Made by a program: the position numbers and the translations under genes. From assembly GCF_014648855.1 (NCBI RefSeq), contig NZ_BMRX01000004.1, positions 248,001-312,000 of the forward strand: a stretch of DNA of 64,000 nt, written 5' to 3'. Positions 44,919 through 53,169 of the stretch are shown here, in pieces. Source of the DNA: Streptomyces parvulus (GTDB lineage Bacteria; Actinomycetota; Actinomycetes; Streptomycetales; Streptomycetaceae). Numbering within the stretch: position 1 is the first letter of the stretch; every line of letters starts with the position of its first letter. The notes beneath the pieces were generated by a model. That model saw only the letters and a program-made list of their open reading frames with translations. It had not been told where the DNA came from and searched no databases.

Positions 44919-46247
44919 ATGGATGCGGTCCGACGTGCCGTCGGCCCCTCCCGCAGGAGGGTGCTGCGCTCGGGCTCGGGAGCGGTCCTCGCGGCGGCCG
45001 CCGGCGGTGCGCTCGCCGGCTGCGGAGCCGGCGCGGACGACGGGGTCGGCCCCGACGGCACGGTCACCATCGAGATGTGGCACGGCCAGGCCGACACCGC
45101 GAAGAAGGTCCTCCAGGGCCTGGTGGCCGACTTCGAGCGCGGTCACCCGCGCATCAAGGTGTCGCTGGGCGGCGGGGTGCTGTCCGACGTGATGCTCCAG
45201 AAGGTGACCGCCGCGCTCGCCGCCGGCTCCTACCCGGACATCGCCTACATCTTCGGATCGGACCTGGCACGGGTGGCCCGCAGCCCGCAGGTCGTCGATC
45301 TCACCGAGACGGTGCACGGCGCCGCCGTGCCGTGGAAGAGCCACTGGGCGGCGGCGCGGGAGGCCGTGACGGTCAACGGCCGGGTCCGGGCCGCCCCCGC
45401 GCTGCTCGACTCGCTCGCCGTGGTGTGCAACAGGAAGCTGTTCCGCGAGGCCGGACTGCCGCTGCCGGAGGCCGGCTGGACCTGGCGGGAGTTCACCGAC
45501 CGCGCGCGGCGCCTCACGGACCAGGGCCGGGGCCGCTTCGGCACCGGCTGGCCCGGCACCGGCGACGAGGACACCGTCTGGCGCCTGTGGCCGATGATCT
45601 GGGACCTCGGCGGCGACGTGGTGGACGACGGGGGCAAGGGCATCGGCTTCGCCGACAGCGGCACCCGCGCGCTGGAGGTGGTGGCCGGTCTGGTCCGCGA
45701 CCGCAGCGTCTACGTCGACCCGAAGCCCGGCAGCGAGCAGATGTACCAGGTGTTCCTCTCCGGCCGGATGGGCATGGCGGTCACCGGGCCCTGGCAGCTG
45801 CCCGACATCGAGCACGCGGGCATCGACTACCACGTCGCTCCCCTGCCGACCTTCAGCGGCCGCCCGGTCACCATCTCGGGGCCCGACACCTGGACCGTGT
45901 TCGACAACGGCGAGGCGCGGTCCCGGGCCGCCCGCACCTTCCTGGGCTGGCTGAACCGGCCCGAGCAGGACGTCCGCTGGGACGTCGAGGCCGGCAGCCT
46001 GCCGCTCAGCCGCCGCACCGAGGCCCTGCCCGCCTGGCGCGACAAGGTCGCCCGCACCGAGGGCCTGGCCGTGTTCACCAAGGCACTGGAGACGGCGCGG
46101 GTGCGCCCCGTCCACCCGGCGTACCCGGAGGTCTCGCAGGCGCTGGGGCAGGCGATCGTCGCCGTGCTCCTCGGGCGGGCCACCCCGGAGAAGGCGTTGC
46201 GCGCCTGCGCCGACGACGCCAACGCCGCCCTGCTCATACCGCGCTGA
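44919..46247 (+). CDS. Sugar ABC importer 2, solute-binding lipoprotein
   Basis: A 442-residue extracellular solute-binding protein (family 1). The signal has a twin-arginine-like stretch (SRRRVLRSG) and a lipobox ALAGC, so it may be a Tat-exported lipoprotein. Binding-domain blocks include TIEMWHGQADTAKKVLQGL and FLSGRMGMAVTGPWQLPDI. GGAGG lies five bases before the ATG. It follows the GH114 gene by 32 bp, so the likely ligand is the oligosaccharide that GH114 releases. Confidence 0.9.
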   Translation: MDAVRRAVGPSRRRVLRSGSGAVLAAAAGGALAGCGAGADDGVGPDGTVTIEMWHGQADTAKKVLQGLVADFERGHPRIKVSLGGGVLSDVMLQKVTAALAAGSYPDIAYIFGSDLARVARSPQVVDLTETVHGAAVPWKSHWAAAREAVTVNGRVRAAPALLDSLAVVCNRKLFREAGLPLPEAGWTWREFTDRARRLTDQGRGRFGTGWPGTGDEDTVWRLWPMIWDLGGDVVDDGGKGIGFADSGTRALEVVAGLVRDRSVYVDPKPGSEQMYQVFLSGRMGMAVTGPWQLPDIEHAGIDYHVAPLPTFSGRPVTISGPDTWTVFDNGEARSRAARTFLGWLNRPEQDVRWDVEAGSLPLSRRTEALPAWRDKVARTEGLAVFTKALETARVRPVHPAYPEVSQALGQAIVAVLLGRATPEKALRACADDANAALLIPR

Positions 46248-46261
46248 GGAGCCACACCGCC

Positions 46262-47212
46262 ATGCCGCGCCTCCCCCAACCCATCACCGTCGCGGGCCCG
46301 GCGCCCGAGCCGCCGGCCCTGCGCCGCAAGCGCCGGCGCGAGTCGGGCACCGCCTGGGCCTACGTCTCGCCGGCCGTCCTGATCGTCCTCGGACTGAGCA
46401 TCGTGCCCGTCGTCTGGTCGCTGCTGCTGTCCTTCCAGGCCAGCGACCTGGTGACGCCGAGCCGCTGGGTCGGCCTCGACAACTACCGCGCCCTCGCCCA
46501 GGACCCGAACTTCAGCCAGGCGGTCCGCAACACCCTGCTCTACACGGTCCTGTACGTGCCGCTGAGCATGTTCTTCGGCCTGCTCCTCGCCCTGGTGCTC
46601 AACCGGCGGATCCGTCTGGTGGGCCTGTACCGGACCCTGATCTTCGTGCCGTTCGTCCTGTCGGCGACCGCGCAGGGCGTGCTGTTCTCCTTCATCCTGG
46701 ACCCGGAGTTCGGCGCGGCCAACTCGGTGCTGCACCGCCTCGGCGTCTCGTCGCAGGGGTTCCTCTCGGACCCCTCCCAGGCTCTGCCGGTGCTGGTGGC
46801 GATCACGCTGTGGAGCGGTACCGGGTTCTGTGTCGTCGTCTACCTCGCCGCCCTCCAGGACGTTCCGCAGTCCCTGATCGAGGCGGCCCGTCTCGACGGC
46901 GCGGGCCGCCGGCACCTGCTGCGCCACGTCACGCTGCCCACCCTCACGCCGGTCACCGTCTTCCTGGTGGTGTGGCAGACCATCCAGTCGCTCCAGGTCT
47001 TCGACCTCGTCTACGTCACCACCAAGGGCGGTCCGCTCGGCTCGACCACAGTGATCGTCTACTTCATCTGGGAGCAGGCGTTCAAGAACGCCACCGCCGG
47101 ATACGGGGCCTCGGCCGCCTACGTCCTGGCCGTCGCCCTCGGGCTGGCCGCCGGGGCCGTCCGCATCGTCCGGCGTCGGGGACGCCACCGTCTCGAAGGG
47201 GCCCGATCATGA
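46262..47212 (+). CDS. Sugar ABC importer 2, permease (MalF-like)
   Basis: A 316-residue six-helix permease with the EAA loop IEAARLDGAGRRHLLRHVTL near 215. A basic N-terminal stretch (LRRKRRRESG) precedes the first helix. It starts 14 bp after the binding-protein gene and overlaps the next permease by 4 bp (ATGA). Confidence 0.92.
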   Translation: MPRLPQPITVAGPAPEPPALRRKRRRESGTAWAYVSPAVLIVLGLSIVPVVWSLLLSFQASDLVTPSRWVGLDNYRALAQDPNFSQAVRNTLLYTVLYVPLSMFFGLLLALVLNRRIRLVGLYRTLIFVPFVLSATAQGVLFSFILDPEFGAANSVLHRLGVSSQGFLSDPSQALPVLVAITLWSGTGFCVVVYLAALQDVPQSLIEAARLDGAGRRHLLRHVTLPTLTPVTVFLVVWQTIQSLQVFDLVYVTTKGGPLGSTTVIVYFIWEQAFKNATAGYGASAAYVLAVALGLAAGAVRIVRRRGRHRLEGARS

Positions 47213-48099
47213 CGGCGACCTCCACCCGGCCCGGCACCGTGCGCGCCCTCGCGGCACAGCCCGCCGCGACCCGGCGGCGCCGGCCGCGGCTCCCGTTCAG
47301 TCCGTGGCACCTGCTGCTCGCGCCGCTCGCCCTGACCTTCGCCGTACCGCTGGTCTGGCTGCTGCTGAGTTCCGTGATGAGCAACGCGGAGATCAACCGC
47401 TTCCCGCCCGCCCTGTGGCCGTCCGGCATCGATCTCGGCGGCTACCGCTACGTGCTGGGCAACGCGATGTTCCCGCGCTGGTTCGCCAACTCGCTGATCG
47501 TCTCCGCCGTGACCGTCGCGGCGAACCTCGTCCTCGGTTCGCTCGCGGGATACGCCTTCGCCCGGATGCGGTTCGCGGGGTCCAAGGTGATGCTGGGGCT
47601 GATGCTGGCCACCATGGCGGTGCCGTTCCAGCTGACGATGATCCCCACGTTCCTGGTGATGAAGAAGCTGGGGCTGATCGACACCCTGGGCGCGCTGATC
47701 GTGCCGTCGCTGGTCACGCCCTTCGCGGTCTTCCTGCTGCGGCAGTTCTTCCTCTCGCTGCCGCGGGAGCTGGAGGAGGCGGCCTGGATCGACGGCTGCT
47801 CCCGGCTGCGGGTGCTGTTCCGCATCGTGCTGCCGCTGTCGCGGCCGGCGCTGAGCACCGTGGCCGTGCTCACCTTCCTCACCACCTGGAACGACCTCAC
47901 CTGGCCGCTCATCGCGATCAACCACGACACGCAGTACACGCTGCAACTGGGCCTGACCACCTTCCAGGGACAGCACCACACCCAGTGGGCGGCGGTGATG
48001 GCCGGCAACGTCATCACCGTGCTCCCGGTGCTGCTCGCCTTCCTCGGCGCGCAGAAGACCTTCATCCAGTCGATCACCTCCAGCGGCCTCAAGGGCTGA
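47209..48099 (+). CDS. Sugar ABC importer 2, permease (MalG-like)
   Basis: A 296-residue six-helix permease with the EAA loop EEAAWIDGCSRLRVLFRIVL near 190. Coupled to the preceding permease by an ATGA overlap. Like importer 1, the system has no ATPase gene beside it and probably shares MsiK. Confidence 0.92.
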   Translation: MTATSTRPGTVRALAAQPAATRRRRPRLPFSPWHLLLAPLALTFAVPLVWLLLSSVMSNAEINRFPPALWPSGIDLGGYRYVLGNAMFPRWFANSLIVSAVTVAANLVLGSLAGYAFARMRFAGSKVMLGLMLATMAVPFQLTMIPTFLVMKKLGLIDTLGALIVPSLVTPFAVFLLRQFFLSLPRELEEAAWIDGCSRLRVLFRIVLPLSRPALSTVAVLTFLTTWNDLTWPLIAINHDTQYTLQLGLTTFQGQHHTQWAAVMAGNVITVLPVLLAFLGAQKTFIQSITSSGLKG

Positions 48100-48154
48100 C
48101 GTCCCGACACGTCCCGCCCCGCCACCGCCCCCTCCGTCATCCCAGGGAAGACCC

Positions 48155-49114
48155 ATGCCGCACACCTTCGACCTGCTCGTCGTCGGCGACGCCAATCCCG
48201 ACGTCGTCCTCGGGCCGCTGGACGCCCCGCTCGCCTTCGGGCAGCGCGAACAACTCGTGTCCGACGGGGCCCTCACCCTCGGCGGCTCCGCCGCGATCAT
48301 GGCGTGCGGCGCGGCCCGCCTCGATCTGCGGGTGGCGTTCGCCGGACGGGTCGGCGACGACGACGCGGGCCGCTACATGCGGGACGGCCTGCGCGCGCAC
48401 GGCGTCGACACCACCGCCCTGCACACCGACCCGACGCTGCCCACCCCGCTCACCGTGGTGCTGACCCGGCCCGACGGGGACCGGGCCATCGTGACCGCGC
48501 CGGGCACGCTCCGGTCCACGACGGCCGCCGACGTGCCCGGAGACCTGCTGGCCTCGGTGCGTCACGTGCACGCCGCCTCGTACTTCCTGCTGCCCGGTCT
48601 CGCCGCCGGTCTGCCCGGCCTGCTGCGCACCGCGCGCTCGCACGGCGCGACCACGTCCCTCGACACCAACGACGACCCCTCGGGGCGCTGGGACCCGCCC
48701 GGTCTCGACGCCGTACTCGCCCACACCGACTACCTGCTGCCCAACGCGGCCGAGGCGCGGCGGCTCGCCGGACTCGACACCGCCGGCCCCGGCGAGTCCG
48801 CCGCCACCCTCGCGAAGCGGGGACCGACGGTCGTCGTCAAGAACGGGGCCGAGGGCGCCCTGTGCCACGACGGTGACGTCCTGCTCACCGTGCCGGGCGT
48901 CCCGGCACGGCCCGTCGACACGGTCGGCGCGGGCGACAGCTTCGACGCCGGCTTCGTCGCCGCCGTCCTCGCCGGGCTCGCCCTGCCCGACGCCGTACGG
49001 TTCGCCGCCGTCTGCGGCGCGCTGTCAACCCGGGCCCACGGCGGCACCACCGCCCAGCCCACCTGGGACGAAGCGTTCGCCCAGGTCACCCGCAACGGAA
49101 AGAACCCCGCATGA
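48155..49114 (+). CDS. PfkB-family sugar kinase
   Basis: A 319-residue ribokinase-like kinase. The substrate signature is LTLGGSAAIMACGAARL near 45, and the catalytic and anion-hole motif DTVGAGDSFDAGF is near 257, with the Asp in GAGD as base. It should phosphorylate the monosaccharide freed by the GH4 enzyme downstream, with which it overlaps by 4 bp (ATGA). Galactosamine or N-acetylgalactosamine is the substrate I infer from context; the sequence alone only shows a PfkB sugar kinase. Confidence 0.88.
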   Translation: MPHTFDLLVVGDANPDVVLGPLDAPLAFGQREQLVSDGALTLGGSAAIMACGAARLDLRVAFAGRVGDDDAGRYMRDGLRAHGVDTTALHTDPTLPTPLTVVLTRPDGDRAIVTAPGTLRSTTAADVPGDLLASVRHVHAASYFLLPGLAAGLPGLLRTARSHGATTSLDTNDDPSGRWDPPGLDAVLAHTDYLLPNAAEARRLAGLDTAGPGESAATLAKRGPTVVVKNGAEGALCHDGDVLLTVPGVPARPVDTVGAGDSFDAGFVAAVLAGLALPDAVRFAAVCGALSTRAHGGTTAQPTWDEAFAQVTRNGKNPA

Positions 49115-50436
49115 GCACCGCCCAGCCGACCGCCCCCAAGATCACCTTCGTCGGCGCAGGCAGCGTCGTCTTCACCCAGGGCCTGCTCGCCGACCTCTTC
49201 GCGTTCGACGAGCTGAAGTCCGCGCACATCGCGCTGCACGACATCGACCCGGAGCGCCTGTCCACCGCGCGGGCCGCCGCCGAGTACATCGCCGCCGAAC
49301 GCGGCGCCCGCCCCCGCGTCACCGCCCACGCCGACCGCCGCGAGGCCCTGGCCGGCGCCGACTTCGTCATCAACATCGTGCAGGTCGGCATGCGGGAGGC
49401 GACGCGCACCGACTTCGAGGTCCCGGCCGGGTACGGGCTGCGCCAGACCATCGGCGACACCCTCGGCGTCGGCGGGATCTTCCGCGCCCTGCGTACCTTC
49501 CCGCTGCTGCGGGAGCTGGGCCGGGACATCGCCGAACTGTGCCCGGACGCCTGGCTGCTCAACTACACCAACCCGATGGCGATGAACGTCCAGTACCTGG
49601 CCGAGGCGACCGGCCTGACCCGGGTGGTCGGCCTGTGCCACTCGGTGTACTGGACCGTCCAGGGCCTGTGCGAGCTGCTCAAGGTCCCCTACGAGGAGGT
49701 CACCTATCGGGCGGCGGGCGTCAACCACCAGGCGTGGGTGCTGCGTCTGGAGCACGGGGGCGAGGACCTGTACCCGCGCCTCGACGCCCTGATCGCCGAG
49801 GACGGGCAGTTGCGCCGGCGGGTGCGCGTCGACATGTACCGGCGCCTCGGCGCGTACCCGACGGAGACCAGCGAGCACTCCTGCGAGTACGTCCCCTGGT
49901 ACCTGCACCACGACGGCGAGATCGAGCGGCTGCGGCTGCCCGTCGGCGCCTACCTGGACATCGTGGACGAGAACGTGGCCGAGTACGAGCGCACCCGGGA
50001 CGCGCTGGCCTGCGGCGCGCCGCTCACCGTCGAGGGCACCATGGAGTACGCCCCGCAGATCATCCACAGCATCGTGACGGGCACGCCCCGCACGGTCTAC
50101 GGCAACGTGCCGAACCACGGCCTCATCGACAACCTCCCCGCCCACGGCGCGGTCGAAGTGCCCTGCCTGGTGGACGCCTCGGGCATCCAGCCCACCCGGA
50201 TCGGCGCGCTGCCCCCGCAGTTGGCGGCCCTCAACCGCACGTACCTGAGCACCACCGAACTCGTGGTGCGGGCCGCGATCGAGGACGACCCGCGCCGCAT
50301 CAGGCACGCCGCGATGACCGACCCGGCGACGGCCGCGGCGCTGCCGGTCGAGCGGATCTGGGAGCTGTGCGACGCCATGGTCCGCGCCCACGGCGACCGG
50401 CTGCAGCCGGGACTCCGGGCCGTGCTGGGCAGCTGA
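49111..50436 (+). CDS. GH4 NAD+/metal-dependent glycosidase (alpha-galacto type)
   Basis: A 441-residue GH4 enzyme. It has the Rossmann motif FVGAGSVVF near 14, the conserved NYTNPMAMN, the metal and substrate motif CHSV (C176-V179) and GVNHQAW near 206. In GH4, CHSV marks alpha-galactosidases such as MelA, as opposed to CHEV, CDMP or CNVP in other specificities. It is cytosolic and cuts by NAD-mediated oxidation at C3. In this operon it may act on alpha-galactosamine oligosaccharides taken up after GH114 cleavage; an ordinary alpha-galactosidase is the alternative. Confidence 0.88.
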   Translation: MSTAQPTAPKITFVGAGSVVFTQGLLADLFAFDELKSAHIALHDIDPERLSTARAAAEYIAAERGARPRVTAHADRREALAGADFVINIVQVGMREATRTDFEVPAGYGLRQTIGDTLGVGGIFRALRTFPLLRELGRDIAELCPDAWLLNYTNPMAMNVQYLAEATGLTRVVGLCHSVYWTVQGLCELLKVPYEEVTYRAAGVNHQAWVLRLEHGGEDLYPRLDALIAEDGQLRRRVRVDMYRRLGAYPTETSEHSCEYVPWYLHHDGEIERLRLPVGAYLDIVDENVAEYERTRDALACGAPLTVEGTMEYAPQIIHSIVTGTPRTVYGNVPNHGLIDNLPAHGAVEVPCLVDASGIQPTRIGALPPQLAALNRTYLSTTELVVRAAIEDDPRRIRHAAMTDPATAAALPVERIWELCDAMVRAHGDRLQPGLRAVLGS

Positions 50437-50478
50437 ACCGGCGTGACGGACACCCCACTACGCGAAGGAGGCACGGCG

Positions 50479-51732
50479 ATGCCCCGAGTGACGCTGGCCC
50501 TGGTCGGCGCCGGGCTGCGCGGGCTGACGTACGCGCGCCACGCGCTGGCCGCCGGCACGGGCGAGGTGGTGGCGGTCGCCGAACCCGACCCCGCGCGGCG
50601 GGCCGCCGCCGCGCGGGAGTTCGGCGTCCCGGCGGAGCGGCTGTACGCCGGCTGGGAGGAGCTGGCGGGGCGGGAGCGGCTGGCGGACGCGGCCGTGGTC
50701 GCGACCCAGGACCGCCTGCACACGGCACCCGCCGTCCGGCTGGCCGGGCTCGGCTACCACCTGCTGCTGGAGAAGCCGATGGCGACGGAGGAGCGGGAGG
50801 CGGCGGCCATCGCCGAGGCGGCCGAGCGGGCCGGGATCACGCTCGCGGTCTGTCACGTCCTGCGCTACACGCCCTACACGCGGGCCCTCAAGTCCCTGCT
50901 GGACGGCGGCGGGATCGGCAGGCTGGTCAGCGTGGAGCACCTGGAGCCGGTCGGCTGGTGGCACCAGGCCCACTCGTTCGTGCGCGGCAACTGGCGCCGG
51001 GCCGACACCTCGGCGCCGATGCTGCTCACCAAGGCGTGCCACGACGTGGACTGGCTGGTCCACCTCGTGGGCTCCGTGCCGCGGCGGGTCTCGTCCTTCG
51101 GGTCGCTGACGCACTTCCGCGCCGAGGAGGCGCCCGCGGGTGCCGCCGCGCGGTGCCCGGACTGCCCGGTCGAGTCGGACTGCCCGTACTCGGCGAAGCG
51201 GCTCTACCTGGGCTGCCTGGGCGACGCGGACACGGAGTTCTGGCCGCTGTCGGCGGTGACGGACACCTTCACCGAGGAGGGCGTGCTGCGGGCGCTGCGC
51301 GACGGGCCCTACGGGCGCTGCGTGTACGCCTGCGACAACGACGTCGTGGACCACCAGGTGGTCGCCATGGAGTTCGCGGACGGGGCCACCTGCTCGTTCA
51401 CGATGAGCGCGTTCACGCCGATGGGGCACCGGCGCACCCGGCTGCACGGCACGCACGGCTTCGCCGAGGGGGACGGGACGAGTATCCGGCTGGTCGACTT
51501 CCGCACGGGCGACGAGTCGGTGGTCGACACGGCGGCCGGGGCGGGAGCCTCGGCGGCGGACGGGCACGGGGGCGGCGACGAGGCGCTGGTCGAGGCGTTC
51601 CTGAACGCGGTCGCCACCGGTGACGCGAGCGCGCTGGCGTCGGACGGGGCCGCCAGCCTGGCGACGCACCGGGTCGTCTGGGCGGCCGAACTGGCGCGCC
51701 GTACCGGTGAGGTGGTCACGGTCGACGCGTGA
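50479..51732 (+). CDS. Gfo/Idh/MocA-family oxidoreductase (cytosolic)
   Basis: A 417-residue NAD(P)-dependent sugar oxidoreductase. The N-terminal Rossmann motif is LVGAGLRGLTYA, followed by LLEKPMAT (the EKP lysine) and the HDVDWLVHL helix typical of the family. A cysteine cluster CPDCPVESDC (about 226-235) inserts in the C-terminal domain. It has no signal peptide, unlike the GH109-type homologue. The ATG has GAAGGAGG nine bases upstream; a GTG 36 bp earlier has none. It closes the GH114 operon. It may oxidise or epimerise the imported sugar; the substrate is unknown. Confidence 0.85.
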   Translation: MPRVTLALVGAGLRGLTYARHALAAGTGEVVAVAEPDPARRAAAAREFGVPAERLYAGWEELAGRERLADAAVVATQDRLHTAPAVRLAGLGYHLLLEKPMATEEREAAAIAEAAERAGITLAVCHVLRYTPYTRALKSLLDGGGIGRLVSVEHLEPVGWWHQAHSFVRGNWRRADTSAPMLLTKACHDVDWLVHLVGSVPRRVSSFGSLTHFRAEEAPAGAAARCPDCPVESDCPYSAKRLYLGCLGDADTEFWPLSAVTDTFTEEGVLRALRDGPYGRCVYACDNDVVDHQVVAMEFADGATCSFTMSAFTPMGHRRTRLHGTHGFAEGDGTSIRLVDFRTGDESVVDTAAGAGASAADGHGGGDEALVEAFLNAVATGDASALASDGAASLATHRVVWAAELARRTGEVVTVDA

Positions 51733-51770
51733 CGCCGGGACGGCGGGACGGCGGGACGCCTGGGCGTTGG

Positions 51771-51806
51771 TGCGGCCCCGCGTACGGGGGATGACGCGGG
51801 GCCGCA
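51771..51806 (+). terminator. Hairpin at the end of the GH114 operon
   Basis: A perfect 13-bp stem (51771-51783 with 51794-51806) and a ten-base loop, 38 bp after the oxidoreductase stop. Confidence 0.82.
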
Positions 51807-51980
51807 CCAGCAAGCTAGCGGAGGAATCCGCGCCCGGCCAGACCCGGCGCCCCGGCGGTCGCCCCGTTCGCGCCGGTTCTGCCCGTTCGGGCAGCTTCCT
51901 CTGCCTCGGCGTCTCATGACCCGCCCGGCGCCCCCGCGTTACCTTCCTCGGGTGAGCATCACGTCCCGGCGAGCGGCCAG

Positions 51981-53114
51981 ATGAACGACGAGCGGCTGAC
52001 CGTGGCGGAGGCGGCCGGCCCCGCGGACGGGGAACCGCCGGAGCAGCCGGAGGAGTCCGCGCGGCCGGAGAAACGGAAACGCAAGCGCCGGGGTCCGGGA
52101 CCCTTCACGCTGTTGCTGCTGCCGGCCCTCGTGACGGTGATCGGGGTGGCCGGATTCCTCGCGCTGACGGGCGGACTGCCGACCCCCTGGCCCGACGACT
52201 CCGGCTCGAAGTCCGCCGCGGACGTCGACGTCGACCCCTCCTACGTCCCGTGGCTGCGCAAGGCGGCCTCGGCCTGCACCGTCCTCGACCCGTCGGTGCT
52301 CGCCGCCCAGATCGACCAGCTCTCCGGCTGGAGCGACGACACGGACGAACTGTCGGGACAGAAGGGCATCGCCGCCTTCACCGACTCCGAGTGGCGGGCC
52401 TGGGGCAAGGACGACGACGGCAGCGGCACGTCCTCGCCGCGCGACCCGGCGGACGCCATCATGGCGCTGGGCCGGCGGGACTGCTCCCTGGCCGGGGAGG
52501 TGACCGAGCTGCGCACCGAGGGGCGTGTCAACGGCGATCTCGTGGACCTCACCCTCGCCGCCTACGCGACCGGGACGGACGCCGTGCGGAAGGCGGGGCG
52601 CGTGCCCGCGGAGGCGGAGACCTATCTGGCGGAGGTGCGCGCCCTGCTGCCGCGTTACGAGGCGCTCGACCGGGAGGACCCCGCGGGTGCGGGCGGGGCG
52701 GCGGGTGCCCTGCTGACCGCGCCGGTCAGCCCGCTCACCGTCACCTCGCCCTACGGGTCGCGCGAGCATCCGCTGACCGGCGTGACCAAGCTGCACACCG
52801 GCGTGGACTTCGCGGCACCGCAGGGTGCGCAGGTCGTCGCGGCGCGCCGGGGCCGGGTGGTGTTCGCCGCGCACACCCGGGCGTACGGCAACCGCGTCGT
52901 GGTCGACCACGGCACCATCCAGGGAAAGCGGCTGGAGACGACGTACAGCCACCTGTCGGTCCTGGAGAGCGCCGTCGGGCAGTCGGTGGAGGCGGGGACA
53001 CCGATCGGACGGGTCGGCTCCACCGGCCTGTCCACCGGTCCGCACCTCCACTTCGAGGTGGTCCTCGACGGGTATTACACGGATCCGGGGCCCTGGCTCG
53101 TCCGCGGCGGCTAG
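51981..53114 (+). CDS. Membrane-anchored M23 metallopeptidase
   Basis: A 377-residue protein. An acidic then basic cytoplasmic tail (about 1-38), one membrane helix (about 41-62), an extracellular helical region (about 85-245; resembling lytic-transglycosylase-like partner domains) and a C-terminal M23/LytM domain. Zinc ligands are in HTGVDFAAP and HLHFEV; the block TSPYGSREHPLTG is typical. It likely trims peptidoglycan cross-bridges. The ATG directly follows the GCGAGCGGCCAG stretch, a weak ribosome site. Followed by the CYTH-CHAD gene. Confidence 0.87.
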   Translation: MNDERLTVAEAAGPADGEPPEQPEESARPEKRKRKRRGPGPFTLLLLPALVTVIGVAGFLALTGGLPTPWPDDSGSKSAADVDVDPSYVPWLRKAASACTVLDPSVLAAQIDQLSGWSDDTDELSGQKGIAAFTDSEWRAWGKDDDGSGTSSPRDPADAIMALGRRDCSLAGEVTELRTEGRVNGDLVDLTLAAYATGTDAVRKAGRVPAEAETYLAEVRALLPRYEALDREDPAGAGGAAGALLTAPVSPLTVTSPYGSREHPLTGVTKLHTGVDFAAPQGAQVVAARRGRVVFAAHTRAYGNRVVVDHGTIQGKRLETTYSHLSVLESAVGQSVEAGTPIGRVGSTGLSTGPHLHFEVVLDGYYTDPGPWLVRGG

Positions 53115-53169
53115 GGACGGCCGGACAGGGAACCCGTTTGATCCGCCGGATCCCGTCCAAGGACTCAAC

